NCBI RefSeq assembly: GCF_000972845.2
Contig: NC_040016.1
Coordinates: forward strand, 18,998,098 to 19,062,097
DNA: 64,000 nucleotides
From: Larimichthys crocea
Taxonomy: Eukaryota; Chordata; Actinopteri; Sciaenidae
Reading direction: 5' to 3'
Shown: piece after piece, positions 49,836 to 61,045 of the stretch
Position numbering within the stretch: the first letter of the stretch is position 1
How the letters are laid out: the number at the start of each line of letters is the position of its first letter
Program-made: the position numbers and the translations under genes
The notes under the pieces: generated by a model
What the model saw: the letters and a program-made list of their open reading frames with translations, nothing else
What the model was told of the DNA's origin: nothing
The model's database searches: none

Positions 49836-50672
49836 TGCAAAATCATCATACACATGTAGCAAAAGTACACTTCTATCATTTTCTTCTATTTGATCATCTA
49901 ACTTCATCACAAAGTCTCCTCCTTACAAAAGAAACAAAGTTGTCAGCCATTTTTTGGAGTCCTGTTAAGGAGAGAAACTAGCCTTTATTGTGTGTGTGTG
50001 TGTGTGTGTGTGTGTTTATGTGTGTGTGTGCGTGTGTGTTCGTGTGTGAGTGACCCTGCTGAATTAAAAAATGCACCGTTATTAAAGGCTGTGTCAGAGG
50101 CGATGATTTACAGAGGGGAGCGATGACAAGTCAGAAGAACTCACACACCGAGCTCACACACACACACACTCATACTGTGCTCTCAGGCCTCCAAGCTGAG
50201 CAGTGACCTCCTCACCCCTCCTTCCCCTTCCTCCTCCTCCTCCCTCCCTCTCTCACTCTAATAAAACCTGTCTGACACCACTGATGTGTGTATATGTGTG
50301 CGTGCGTGTTTGTGTATGTGTGTGTGCGCTCCGCGGCAGCACAAAGACTCTGTTGTTGGGCCTCCCTCTTAGGCCTCCCTCATATTTTCTTTAAAGGTGC
50401 AGTGCGCCCCCAAGAATGCCACAGGGGGAGTGGGGAGTTGGGGTTGGAGGGGTAAGAGGAGGGGGGGGGAGTCTAGGAGGAGCTGGTGGGTGGAGGTGGA
50501 GGTGGAGGAGGAGGAGGAGGAGGGGGCATGCTTTACAATGCTACAGCTCACCCAGGTCACGGAGAGAAAAAGGCGAGGAGTGAGTGTGAAGAGGAGAAAT
50601 AAAAGAGAAGGGTCAAAAAGAGGAGTGCTTCCTGACAATGTAGATATGAGAGAGTTTGGCTCCGGGTGTATT

Positions 50673-50674
<2 letters not shown>

Positions 50675-50710
<36 letters not shown>
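50675..50710. repeat. (GT)18 microsatellite
   Basis: GT run, then GGGTGTG. Confidence 0.9.
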
Positions 50711-50714
<4 letters not shown>

Positions 50715-52342
50715 TGTTTGCGGCTGTGTGTCAATTAAATTACATTGCTTCAGTAACTAACTGACAATTTAATACGGGTTTACTAATTGAAAACACACGA
50801 GACGAATCCAACAAGTCTGCAGCTTTGAGATGTGTGTTAAATGTTAAAAGGAACCAGTTTAGGAGCACATGAAGATGTCTCGATGTGAGAGAATGAAGGA
50901 GTTGTAGACATTTCCTCAGCCCCAGTGCATTATTTTTCCATATTGGAACATTTCAGAGTGTGTTATCGCACTTATACTGTACCACTGCCCTCACCGAAGG
51001 AAAAGAACAGGATGTGTTTTAACAGCCGTCCGCTTTTTAAGGTTTGTTTGTAGTGTCACCGCTGACCTAATTGATACGTGAAGTAAAATAGATGCACAGT
51101 TGCTATGGTTACCCGCGGTTTTGTTTGCCTCGCGCACTAGTTAAGTGAACGGCGAGTTGCAACAGGTTAACTTTCACTGGAATCATGTGTTATACTTCTG
51201 TTAAACATGATTTAAGGCATTGAACATAACTTAAAAAAAAACATTTCTATATACCGTATATCAATACCCCTGTATCACCTACCAGCTAATAGTTTTTCCT
51301 TCTGGTTATTACCTAAAATTACGCTTTAAAAAATCTTTATAGCGTCTTATTTCAGCAGTTTTGTACAGTGGCACATTTGATTGAACTGGGAACGGGACAG
51401 ATTTGGTCTAAAAGTCTAGAGAATCACATGCTTTGTTGCTAGTTTATGTCTTTATGTTATGAGCTGTATCAAATACACCCACATCCTTGAAATGCAGGCA
51501 TAGGAGAGGAGACAGGCATCACCTCTGCTTGGTTGTAGCGTTTATGAAAGCCATAAATGGCTCTTTAATATAGTGGTAATCAGGGTGGTAATTTGGGTGG
51601 AATTGTCCCTTATTGTTGCCAGACATGCCTCCCCAACTCCTGCCAACACACACGCATACGCACGCACACACACACACACAGACAAACACACACACTCACT
51701 CTCGGGCAGACAGGGTGTTCAAGGAGTAATTCACACCACATGCCAACAAACTGGGCGGTTGTGTTTTTTTTGTGTGTTTTGTTTGGTGTTTCTATGTGTG
51801 TGTGTGTCTGTGCCTGCTTTAATGCTGAGGTCAAACCAGTAAATGGGAGGGGGGTTCCCAAGATTTTTGTTAAAGTGTTAAAATGTATGTGTGTGCGCGC
51901 ACGTGCAAGTGTGTGTATAGGCACGGCTAAAGCCACGTCCGTGTGTGTGTGTGTGTGTGTGTTTTAATTGCGGTCTCAGCAAAAGTAGCAAGTGTGCTCG
52001 ATACAGATGGTTTTCATCAGTCTGACTGCACAGAGAACTTCTCTCTCTTTCTGTCTCCCTCTAATCTCCCCTCTCTGTTTTTGTAATTAAACATTACTTA
52101 ATGTGCCCGAGCTTCTAATGTGACAATTCATTAAACGCGCGACAGTATACAGTATGTGTGCGCTTGCACTTTGTTTCACAGCTTCACGATTTTTCTGCAG
52201 TTGTGAAATTATGAAATGACGCAGTAGAACAGATTTCTGGAGCTGTGCGATTGAGTAAGAGCTTCCATGGTAAAGAACATCCCTCATTTTGGCCGTTAAT
52301 TTGCGGTGTCCACACATACACACACCCTCACACATACAGCAG

Positions 52343-52344
<2 letters not shown>

Positions 52345-52416
<72 letters not shown>
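52345..52416. repeat. (CA)36 microsatellite
   Basis: Uninterrupted CA run of 72 bp, the longest dinucleotide tract in the window; complementary TG sequence follows at 52521-52568. Confidence 0.95.
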
Positions 52417-52419
<3 letters not shown>

Positions 52420-52520
52420 TTTCATAAATCAATATTTACTAAGGAACCTTTCCCCTTTGAGTCAGAGGAAGCAAATGTGCATCCTGCTGTCTCCCCTCTC
52501 TAACCCTCTGTCATGAGGTT

Positions 52521-52568
52521 GTGTGTGTGTGTGTGTGGGTGTGTGTGTGTGTGTGTGTGTGTGGGTGT
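52521..52568. repeat. (TG)n microsatellite with GGG interruptions
   Basis: TG run broken twice by GGG. Confidence 0.9.
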
Positions 52569-53590
52569 GTGACTCTGCGCTTACAGTAAGTGCAAGGCGG
52601 CTCTTGTGTTTTGAGATGGGTGTTTTCTTGTTTTGTTTTAGGAGCAGTTCAGACATTCCAACAAAAATGCCCGTTCCCCTGGGGCTGATTTGTCTTGATG
52701 ATGGAGAGGTTGAGTCTTTAACACAAGCAACACAAGAAAACAGAGAAAGAAATACACTGATACAGCTTTTATTGTGATTACGGTGAGAGAGGGGAGAGAA
52801 AGATGATATGAGGGGCAGACCGTGGGAGGGTCGGCTGAGGTAGCATCAGGAGGATGACTCGCCAACCAACTCGAGCGAAGGAGTGAAGACGGAGCGAGAG
52901 TGAGATGGTGTCACTGGTTTGAATGGTCAGCACTGGAGGGCAGAAAGGGGAGAGGAGGAAGAATGAAGAGGTGGGCGGTGGTTAGTCACAGCTCTCTAGG
53001 TCACGACAGGGAAAACGGTTCCTTGCGTCGCTCTGACACACAAACACTAGCGCAAAGTGACACACATGGAGATATGCTGACACACTTCTGCCTCAGAGGA
53101 TGTGGAAAACCTACTTTGCATCTTCCTCGGATGGAGAGGTGGAGGAAGAGGAGGAGGGGGGAAAAGGGATGTGGAAGAGTGAGTGAAAGGAAGGGAGGGA
53201 GGGAGGGAGGGAGGGCAGAGGAATAAAGAATGGAAAGAAGAGATGGTCAGAGTTTGGAGAAGGTTTTGAATGAGTTGGGATGAATTCAGTCACGCAGAGA
53301 GACACACACACACACACACAGTGAAGATATACATACTTGAGCGTGCTGTTCGTGTGCCAGGAGGACGTCTCAGGTTGAGGAAATGAGACCTGACAGCTTG
53401 GCAAAGAGAAAGGGTACAAAGAGTCAGCATGAGAGTGTTTCTGTGCTTTTTTTAAAAAATCTAAATTGAAAAAAAAAAAAAAGTCTGATAGTATGGGGTG
53501 TGTGTCGTCTGAAACTTAACTTAAACCTGCTTTTTTTTTTTTTTAAATGATGATTTGTGCTATTGTTTAATAAATAATGATCTGACAGTC

Positions 53591-53608
53591 TGTGTATGTG
53601 TGTGTGTG
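53591..53608 (+). repeat. UG-rich tract upstream of foxp4 exon 2
   Basis: TGTGTATGTGTGTGTGTG ends 35 nt before the exon, next to the polypyrimidine tract. UG repeats are known binding sites for TDP-43 and CELF proteins. Confidence 0.85.
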
Positions 53609-53610
53609 AT

Positions 53611-53643
53611 GAACATCTGATCATATCTGTTTCTCCCTCATAG
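53611..53643 (+). other. foxp4: 3' splice acceptor of foxp4 coding exon 2
   Basis: A possible branch point ATCTGATC (near 53616-53622) is followed by TGTTTCTCCCTCATAG. The homologous peptide begins directly after the AG. Confidence 0.85.
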
Positions 53644-53733
53644 GCGCTTCAGGCAGCCAGACAGTTCCTCCTCCAGCAAGCCTCTGGACTCAACTCCCCT
53701 GGCAGCAACGAGGTCAAACAGAGCCCTGTGCAG
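53644..53733 (+). CDS. foxp4: foxp4 coding exon 2 (30 codons)
   Basis: This 90-nt exon joins in phase 0 to the first coding exon, continuing LHLQQQQ into [20 protein letters not shown] and ending EVKQSPVQ. Known: FOXP paralogues share the ALQxARQxLLQQ segment here; human FOXP4 has [20 protein letters not shown], which differs at only two residues, so orthology to FOXP4 is well supported. The segment is part of the N-terminal Gln/Leu-rich region, not of the DNA-binding domain. It is bounded by a pyrimidine-rich acceptor (TTTCTCCCTCATAG) and the donor CAG/GTCAGT. Because it is a multiple of three with phase 0 at both ends, skipping would keep the frame and remove exactly 30 residues. A UG-rich tract ends 35 nt before the exon and a long CA tract starts 6 nt after it. 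This exon is shorter than the minimum an ORF scan would usually report and was found by homology and splice signals. Confidence 0.9.
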
Positions 53734-53738
53734 GTCAG

Positions 53739-53739
<1 letters not shown>
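53734..53739 (+). other. foxp4: 5' splice donor of foxp4 coding exon 2
   Basis: CAG/GTCAGT closes the exon after the codon for Gln. It differs from GTAAGT/GTGAGT only at +3. Confidence 0.85.

Positions 53740-53781
<42 letters not shown>
53740..53781 (+). repeat. (CA)21 microsatellite directly after the exon 2 donor
   Basis: The run starts 6 nt into the intron. CA repeats just inside an intron are known hnRNP L sites that can alter use of the neighbouring donor. Confidence 0.95.
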
Positions 53782-53783
<2 letters not shown>

Positions 53784-53901
53784 TGCACAACCCAAGTGTT
53801 GCTTTGTCAGAATCTGTATAATATTAAGGCTCCAGCCGCTGCAGCTTTGCTTTCACCAACCTGCCACGTCAACTACACTACAGTATGATATAGGCACATA
53901 C

Positions 53902-53940
<39 letters not shown>

Positions 53941-54979
53941 TGTCTCTCGCTCTGTTTCTGTGAGTGCATGTGAGATTGTTAATGTGTGTGTGTGTGTGTG
54001 TGTGTGCGTGCGTGTGTGAATGAGGTCTTTGTAGTAATTCGGCGAGTGAGCTGTTTTCAGAGTTGAATTCCACAGTAAGCGGACTGAGTGGGGTTAGCTG
54101 GAGTGCAGGATCCCCACTGAAAGACACTCCACACACACACACACACACACACGCACACACACACACACATGGTTCGCACACATTATTACTTTCAGTGTAT
54201 GTTGATAAATATCACACATGACATTACTTCTGGCACTTCTTCACAATTATGTGATGTGCAGAGTGCATGTAGAAGTGTGATTTGTGGCCCATGCCTCATA
54301 TCAATAAAGCGGGGGCCATGGGTCCACTAGAGCAGCAAGCAGTCTGGCTATTGCACTGCTCTTCTCATTAACGTGCCACATGAAAAACAGACAGCTGGGC
54401 CATCACAGTATGGGAAATGAAGAAAGAGAGAGAAAGATGGATGTGAGTCAGAAGCAGGGATAAGGTCAGATTTCATTTGCAGTGTGCACAGCCAGTAAGG
54501 TGCTCATGGGAAAAACATTTCACATTTAAAGATGATAATACCGCGCAGGCCTTTTAGATAAAAGGCAATTATTTGCAACTTTTTGTTTGTAGAGGGATAT
54601 GCTGCTTATATTTACATGTAAATGATACGTGATGTTGGCTCGTGGTTTTCCAGGACAACTCCTGCGATGCAAAGAAACGGACTTTTAATATTTCCAGCAG
54701 ACGCTAAACGGTTTTGTTTGGAACAATCACAGTAAAAGCCGAGTGTAGTACGAAGATGAGAGGAGAGGGAGCAGAAGAATCACATAGAACGTCATCAACA
54801 GATGAACCAAATAAAAGGATTTTGCAGTGTCGGCCACACAGTTTAATTGTCGAGTGACCTCAGGGAAGTGCAAAAAAAAACCACAGAATTAATGAGTTAT
54901 TACTAGAAGATGTCAAAAAATTAAATAAAATATTTTAAAAAAGGAGACATGTCTTGCGGATTACACTTTAATCAAACCC

Positions 54980-55010
54980 TGAATCAGAATCACTTTATTT
55001 ACTTTGGATA
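54980..55010. repeat. Possible degenerate retroposon 3' end
   Basis: TGAATCAGAATCACTTTATT resembles a motif found at the 3' ends of several fish LINE/SINE families. The match is short and no target duplication was seen. Confidence 0.25.
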
Positions 55011-55565
55011 GAAACTGGCAGTTGGAGAAATTACATGGTGACTTGTAAGGAGTGAAAGAATGAAATGAATATTCTTTTATATCAGATCTGTATTGCTAAA
55101 ATAGCATTTATAATGTCAATCAAAGCTAAATGCTGCACATGTGACCTACAGCACAGTCATCTCTGTCTCTAGCTTTGACATTGACCCGAGTTAAACACGA
55201 GCACAAACACAACACCGCTCTTCTTCTTTGGTGTTTCTATCACGGGATGGGAATTTAATTTAACCTTACTGATTTCTCTCACCCCGACTCATCTCGAGAA
55301 GAGATAGAGAGTGGGGAAAGTGAGAGGAAGCAACCATATGGGGGGGGAAGTGAAACGGAAAGTTTGCACGCGATGTAAATCCATTGTTTTGCAATGAGGT
55401 GGAAGAAACTACAGTCTGTGTGAGCAGAGCCGCTGGGAAGAGAGGTTAACCTGTGAGAGCATTTCTGCACAGACCAGATCAAATGCAGGTTGAATTCACG
55501 CATATGCACATCTCTTATATGAAAGGAGTATTACATTCCCCTGGCCTCACTCTCTGCCTGTCTTG

Positions 55566-55567
<2 letters not shown>

Positions 55568-55599
<32 letters not shown>
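55568..55599. repeat. (CA)16 microsatellite
   Basis: Uninterrupted CA run. Confidence 0.9.
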
Positions 55600-55600
<1 letters not shown>

Positions 55601-56080
55601 CACCTCCTCTATCTCTGTCTTGTTTGTCTTGTTTGTTGGTGCCTGGCCTGGTTGGCCACTCTGTACTCTCCAGGGCATCAGTGCTACATCTCTGTTGTCT
55701 GAGCTGTCAGATCACATGGCCCCCTACACACCCTGCCAACTCACACACACACACACACACTTGGATTTACATTTGTGTGTGTGTGTTTGTACCTCAGAGT
55801 CAGAAACACAGACACAAACAGAGCACAGAGCGTTGTTTGTGTACCTGTGTGTAGCAAGCACTAAAGTTGTTTACTAGACCTCACAACAAACCGGACTACC
55901 ACTGAGGTGGTGCGTAGACTTTCTTTTAATCACAGTCATTTTCAGCTTTATGATCTTTCTTTTTTTTTAAATCGCAGCGACTCAACTCGGTCGCTGTAAT
56001 TGAAGCAATCATCCGTCGGCCGCAGAGAGGGTGAATGAGCGATGGAGTGAGCAAAGCCAGACATTTAATCTGGTCATTTT

Positions 56081-56100
56081 AAAAAAAAAAAAAAAAAAAA
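56081..56100. repeat. Poly(A)20 tract
   Basis: Homopolymer of 20 A followed by GGTGGC; no retroposon body was recognised upstream. Confidence 0.95.
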
Positions 56101-56159
56101 GGTGGCAGTAAGCAACTGTACAGTGACACAGTGGCTCACATCGGGCACAAAATGGCCGT

Positions 56160-56260
56160 CCTCAGGTTGGGTTCCTGCTGGGCTGCTCTCACACATGCAA
56201 ATGAGCCTCAGCCAATAATGAGATCTTTAGGAGCTCGATAATTAGATTTTTCCCTTCTCT
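56160..56260. promoter_or_regulatory. Candidate regulatory segment with POU octamer
   Basis: Contains ATGCAAAT (56195-56202) followed by AGCCAATAATGAG and GATAATTAG within 60 bp, i.e. octamer, CCAAT-like and homeodomain-like motifs together. Inference from motifs only. Confidence 0.3.
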
Positions 56261-56571
56261 CTGAGGGAGAACGACAGAGGCAGACAGGGAGAGAGCGGGA
56301 AGACTTCTATTTGTGTCTTGACTTCTCTGGAGAAGCCTTGGTCTGCGTTGACAAGCCCGCACCCCACCTCCGCACCTCCCTCCTCCCACCCCCTCTCTCA
56401 TGCCTCCCCACCCCTTCCCCATCATATTTCTCCTCTTTTCTTTATTTATAATAGAGGGGAGGATCTGAGCTGAGAGCAAAAGAAACTCAGAGATTATATC
56501 TGCTTTTTGATTGGTTGTTCGGAGATGGTCTCTGTGTTTGGCTGGCTGTGTGAGATGATATCAATCCACTG

Positions 56572-56602
<31 letters not shown>

Positions 56603-57198
56603 CACGTGTCACATTCGGGAGAAACTCGACAATAGCTCAAGTCTCTAGACGGGCATTTGCAAGGAAAAATGGATTGGTGTGCAACAAAAAAAAATAGCAG
56701 CTACAGTTGGTGAAAATAATCAGAATAATAACTGATGAGTTCAGAAATAATACCTGATAATGTTGGTAGACGATGGTGACACTTAGTGACAGTCTGGAAA
56801 AAGGAGAAAACTGTCATTTTGAATAAATACGTAACACAGATTGTTATGCTTGTGGTCTTATGGTGTGTCACCTGCTATAGTATTATGTCTAATGGATAAT
56901 CCAGAAGTCTTTTTATTTCATGGAATTGTGGGTTGGTAATGAAGAGGTTAGAAAATATGGTTTCAATCCTGCACTGGCTTGGAAATTCAACAGCAGTAAC
57001 TCTGTCAGGTACGACATTAGTTGTTGGCATCATGGAAAAAAAGAGTGAATGAAAGCTCCGTCAGTCTTTTTCTGAATAATTTCAAGGGATTCCTTCGTGT
57101 AAGAGACTACACTCGAAGAGATGTCCTCACCCTCTGCAGTATTTGGATCGTTTCACTGGGCGCTGGACATAATTGGCCACAGTTACCTTAATTGGTCA

Positions 57199-57454
57199 TG
57201 GCACGCGTGCCACTGAGTGAATTGGTGGGCACACAAGTTGGCAGACAGAGTGGCAATTGGCGGATTACCCAGCATGATACGTAGCACGCCTGCATGACCC
57301 GCCACACGTTCTCTACAATGGACACACTTGGCACGCGCTCATACACTGGGTGGGCAGACACATATACACCCACTTGGCAGACACACGCCTGGCACACTTA
57401 ACACACTGCCACTTGGCATACACACATACAGATTAACGCACACGTGCTTGGCTG
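57199..57454. promoter_or_regulatory. Cluster of TTGGCA (NFI-like) half-sites with a palindrome
   Basis: TTGGCA occurs at 57238, 57328, 57374 and 57413, three times within CACTTGGCA, with further TGGCA/TTGGC variants. At 57199-57212 TGGCACGCGTGCCA is a perfect 14-bp palindrome. NFI binds TTGGC(N5)GCCAA or half-sites; here the palindrome has 6 bases between TGGC and GCCA. It may equally be a decayed minisatellite. Confidence 0.4.
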
Positions 57455-60237
57455 TGGCCCATACGTATGTAATTGAATAGTGCGGTGTCCTGTTTTCATG
57501 TATTATTGAGGAGCTCGTTTTAATTAGGAAAAAAATGAAAAGACTCATTAGAGATATGTTAATTAGCTCGCCTCTCTCTACTCTCTCTCTCTGGAGAGGG
57601 CTGGCACCGGCACACTGGGATGGAGGAAGAGAGAGGGAGCCACGCAAGGAAAGACTGGAGGAAGAAACTGAGTCATGTCAGTCTTAAAGCGGAGACTGTA
57701 TTTCAATGAAAATATTTTTGAATCAGCCGTATTTACCAGTTGTATATACGCCGCTAAATTGTTTTCTGACCCTCCCCAGCTGCCTTATTTGAACCACTAC
57801 AGATTTGTGGAAAAAAACTATTGAACATAAGGATCCTGAGGCAGGTTCAAAGTCTTTTAACTAATCAACAAAAGTATGTGGAAAGATGAGTGTGCAGCCC
57901 CCCAGAGTCTGCGGTACTGGAGCGGTTCCTTCTCTCGTTCTCTTTTATTTCCTTTCAAAGTGTTTTTCCCAAAGCACTCCTTTTGTCCACTCAATGAAAG
58001 TGCTTAGTTGGCAGTTTCTCTTATTTGATGTGGAGGGAATTGGGGCTGTGTGTTCACGCACGTGTGTGTGAAGGTTAGTGTGTGTGTGTGTGTTGGGGGG
58101 TAGTATGGGGTCCTGACAGTTTGTGAAGGGTGTATGGGAGGAGACTGAGTAGCCAGTGGAATGGGTTTGGCTCTGGGCAGAAGGGTGGACAGGCAGAGGG
58201 GAAGGATGGAGAGAAGAGGTTTGGGTCTGGCCACTGGAGTGTGAAACTCTTATTTTGTGATTTGAAACATGAGTGAAATCAGTAATGAAATATGGTCGAT
58301 AACGGCCTCTCACACTTCCCAATGAAATGCCCCGAATGTGTGTGTGCGTGTGTGTGTGTATCTGTGTGTGTGTGTGTTTCTGGAAATGTGTTGTCATTTT
58401 TATTCTGAAGCACTGGGGCGTTAGATGGAGGGGAGGGGGGGGGTGGACAAGGGGAGAAGAAGGGAGGGAAAGAGGGAGAAGGTGGGGGGAGGTGGAGAGA
58501 GAAGGATTTTCCACTTGAACTTACTGGTCTTTTACTGTCCTCTCTCTGAAGTTTTTTTTTTTTTTTCATTTGTCTGGCTTCTGTCAGGGACGAGCCGAGC
58601 GTTACATGCATAGTGTATGTGTGCTTACGTGAGCGTAGAACGAGGCCCGGCTCAAGCCAGTTTGAGACCCCCGACCGCTCGCAGCAGTTCCTGCGTTCCT
58701 CCGGCGAGCTCAGGTCCCTCCACTTTCTTCACACACACCTATCGTTTCATCTGTTCACCCACCGCTGCACGCACGCATCCATCCTCAAACCTCCATCTCA
58801 GCCCCTTTGTACTTACCTTATCTCCCCATCGGTTTGTTCTTAGAAACCTGCTGTGTTATGTTAAATAAAGCCAGATATGTCACATTTGATGTAAATATGT
58901 GAAATCTACCTTATCACATTAAGTATATGCCAGCCAGCTGTGAGCAAGTTGTAATGAACTGCAGCATCAACTCACGTCTACAGTACAAGTTCACAATTAA
59001 AATGACTTCCTATAGCAACTATTTATCACTTAAACTGGAAAAATGAAATTTAAAAAATAATAATAATAACTGATAAAACATAGTTAAACTTTAAATGGAT
59101 ATTTTACGAGTTTGTGAAACACTCAAATAAGAGAAAGAATTATGTTTGTGCCGTGACAACAGCACAGTCTATTTCAAAAATTTCAACTTTTCATGAGCTA
59201 AGAAAAGCAAACCTGTTTTGGACTTTTCAAATTGCTTTTTTTGTTGTTTTGTTTTGGGGGTTTTTAAATGGTTTATTCAGCTTGACAAATTGAGGATTCC
59301 ACAAGAAAACACTCGCAAAAATATCGCAAAAATTCAAAATCACAAAATGTAATGACTTCAGTCTCTACACACCTGCACTTGTGGCTTGATTTGAAGGCCG
59401 TTGGTAACAGCAACAAAAACACCTTTGTCACATTGAGGTTTTTGTTTATAGACTCGGACAGAAACATTACTTGGCAAAAAAAAAAAAAGTTTGAGGCGGT
59501 AAGACGCCTGTATCATCCTCAACCCCACCTGGCTTCGCTCATCAGTCCCCCCCTCCTCCAGAGTAATGTGGCCCCTGGCCCTGCTGCAGATTAGCTGGAG
59601 GAGGGGTACTCACTAAACACAATGGGGCCCTTTTACTTCCAGTGGAGGCCTGGCCCTGAGCTCCAAACAACGCTCTCAGCACAGTAGGCGCTCCTTCTAT
59701 TTCTCTTTTTCACCCCTCCGCTTTCTCTCTTTCTAGCCCCCCTCGCTTCCCCCGCCCCGTGTTCTCCTCTCGTTTCTTGGCGTGATGAGCTCGGACAGGC
59801 TGTTTACCTGGAGGGACTGAAAGAGGGAAGGAGCGATTGTGATGATAGCTGGTGAATAAACAAAAAAAAAAAGAAGGCAGGGAGGTGGTAGGGTGGGTTC
59901 ACCACACGCCATTAGAGCCGTTACACAGTGAAAAACGACGCAGTGCTGACTGTATTTTAAACGGGGAGGCTCTCGTTTACCCCCCAGCCTGCTGGCAGAT
60001 GCTGTACAGTGGCAGAGGAGGGTCATGTGCATGAATAAGCAGATATTTTTTTCTCCCACTGCTGCTAACGTGTCACACTTTTGCCACTGGTCCAATAAGA
60101 AGAGGAGAAGTTTGTGACAATAGTGACATCCGAGAAAGATTTAAAGCTTTCCAAGAAAGGATGCCAGAAAAAAAAACGTTATGGCAATTTATTATGGCGC
60201 GAACAAAAGATTCAAAGTTACAGGCCTGTTTTTATAT

Positions 60238-60241
<4 letters not shown>
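57455..60241 (+). other. foxp4: foxp4 intron after coding exon 2, middle part
   Basis: No exon is supported. Contains interrupted TG (58070-58093, 58337-58378), a T14 run (58553-58566), G-rich sequence (58422-58500), and AT-rich unique DNA at 58850-59480. Confidence 0.55.

Positions 60242-60302
<61 letters not shown>
60242..60302. repeat. (GT)30 microsatellite
   Basis: Uninterrupted GT run of 61 bp. Confidence 0.95.
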
Positions 60303-60303
<1 letters not shown>

Positions 60304-60630
60304 CAGGATGAGAGACAGAAAGGCAGGCGTCCCTTTCCAGGGTGAGGTGGTAATGCTCAGTGACAAGGATAAACAGCGCTGGGGTTTGCTCCTACCAGGA
60401 GAGAGGGGGGGTGAGGAAGAGGATGAGGAGGAGGGGAGGAGTGGAGGAGGAGGAGGAGGAGGTCTGTGTCAGCTTCTCTCTCTTCCTCCTGCTTTCTCCT
60501 CTGTCATTTTTTCAATTATCCCTCTCTCCTGCATGTCCCCATAGACCCAGAGGCAGGGCCCGCATCATTTAGACTGAGAGCCTGTTTAGATTCTGATTAT
60601 AGCCTCCTTTCTTCTCCCCACTCACTGCCG

Positions 60631-60664
<34 letters not shown>

Positions 60665-60800
60665 ATCACAGTAACACACCACGTACCGGCCGCACACTTT
60701 TGAGCCAGCATGAGGTGAATGACTGTAATGACTGTGGCAGTAAATTTATCTGCTTGTTGAAGCCCAAGGGAGTGTTGAGGGAAACTGTCACATGGTTTGT

Positions 60801-60805
<5 letters not shown>

Positions 60806-60867
<62 letters not shown>
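60806..60867. repeat. (TG)30 microsatellite
   Basis: Uninterrupted TG run; a CA run lies 150 bp upstream at 60632-60658. Confidence 0.95.
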
Positions 60868-60871
<4 letters not shown>

Positions 60872-60953
60872 CTTTTAGATCATCTCTGTTTATTTCAGAT
60901 GTGATAATTTGGTGTGTGTCATTAAACGACGTGTCTTTAGGTGCATTTTTGTA

Positions 60954-61045
60954 GTCGGAGACCTCAATTAGAAGAAGGTGAAGGTGTAAAATCCAAAGTG
61001 TCGGAGACCTCAATTAGAAGAAGGTGAAGGTGTAAAATCCAAAGT
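60954..61045. repeat. Perfect two-copy 46-bp tandem duplication
   Basis: 60954-60999 and 61000-61045 are identical: each begins GTCGGAGACCTCAATTAG and ends TAAAATCCAAAGT. No differences are visible between copies. Confidence 0.97.

Larger units (their letters stand above)
37544..53643 (+). other. foxp4: foxp4 intron between coding exons 1 and 2 (16.1 kb)
   Basis: The intron is bounded by CAG/GTGTGT and CTCATAG/GCG. No other exon or gene is supported inside it. It holds the repeats listed below, purine-rich simple sequence at about 40755-41160, TCC and CT tracts (40419-40438, 48876-48900, 49215-49240), and unique AT-rich DNA at 44740-45240 and 47280-47760. Confidence 0.8.
53782..57140 (+). 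other. foxp4: foxp4 intron after coding exon 2, first part
   Basis: No exon is supported. Includes a CT run (53910-53936), a TG run (53984-54006), CA runs (54129-54169 interrupted, 55568-55599), an A20 run (56081-56100) and a TG run (56576-56596). Confidence 0.6.

Noticed and set aside
52087..52427. Open frames on both strands across the (CA)36 tract
   Set aside because: Made almost wholly of Val-Cys or His-Thr repeats.
56081..56100. Poly(A) run as the tail of a processed pseudogene
   Set aside because: No cDNA-like or retroposon body precedes it and no target duplication was found.
60954..61045. Direct repeats considered as CRISPR or attachment sites
   Set aside because: Two contiguous copies with no spacers in a vertebrate intron; a plain tandem duplication.
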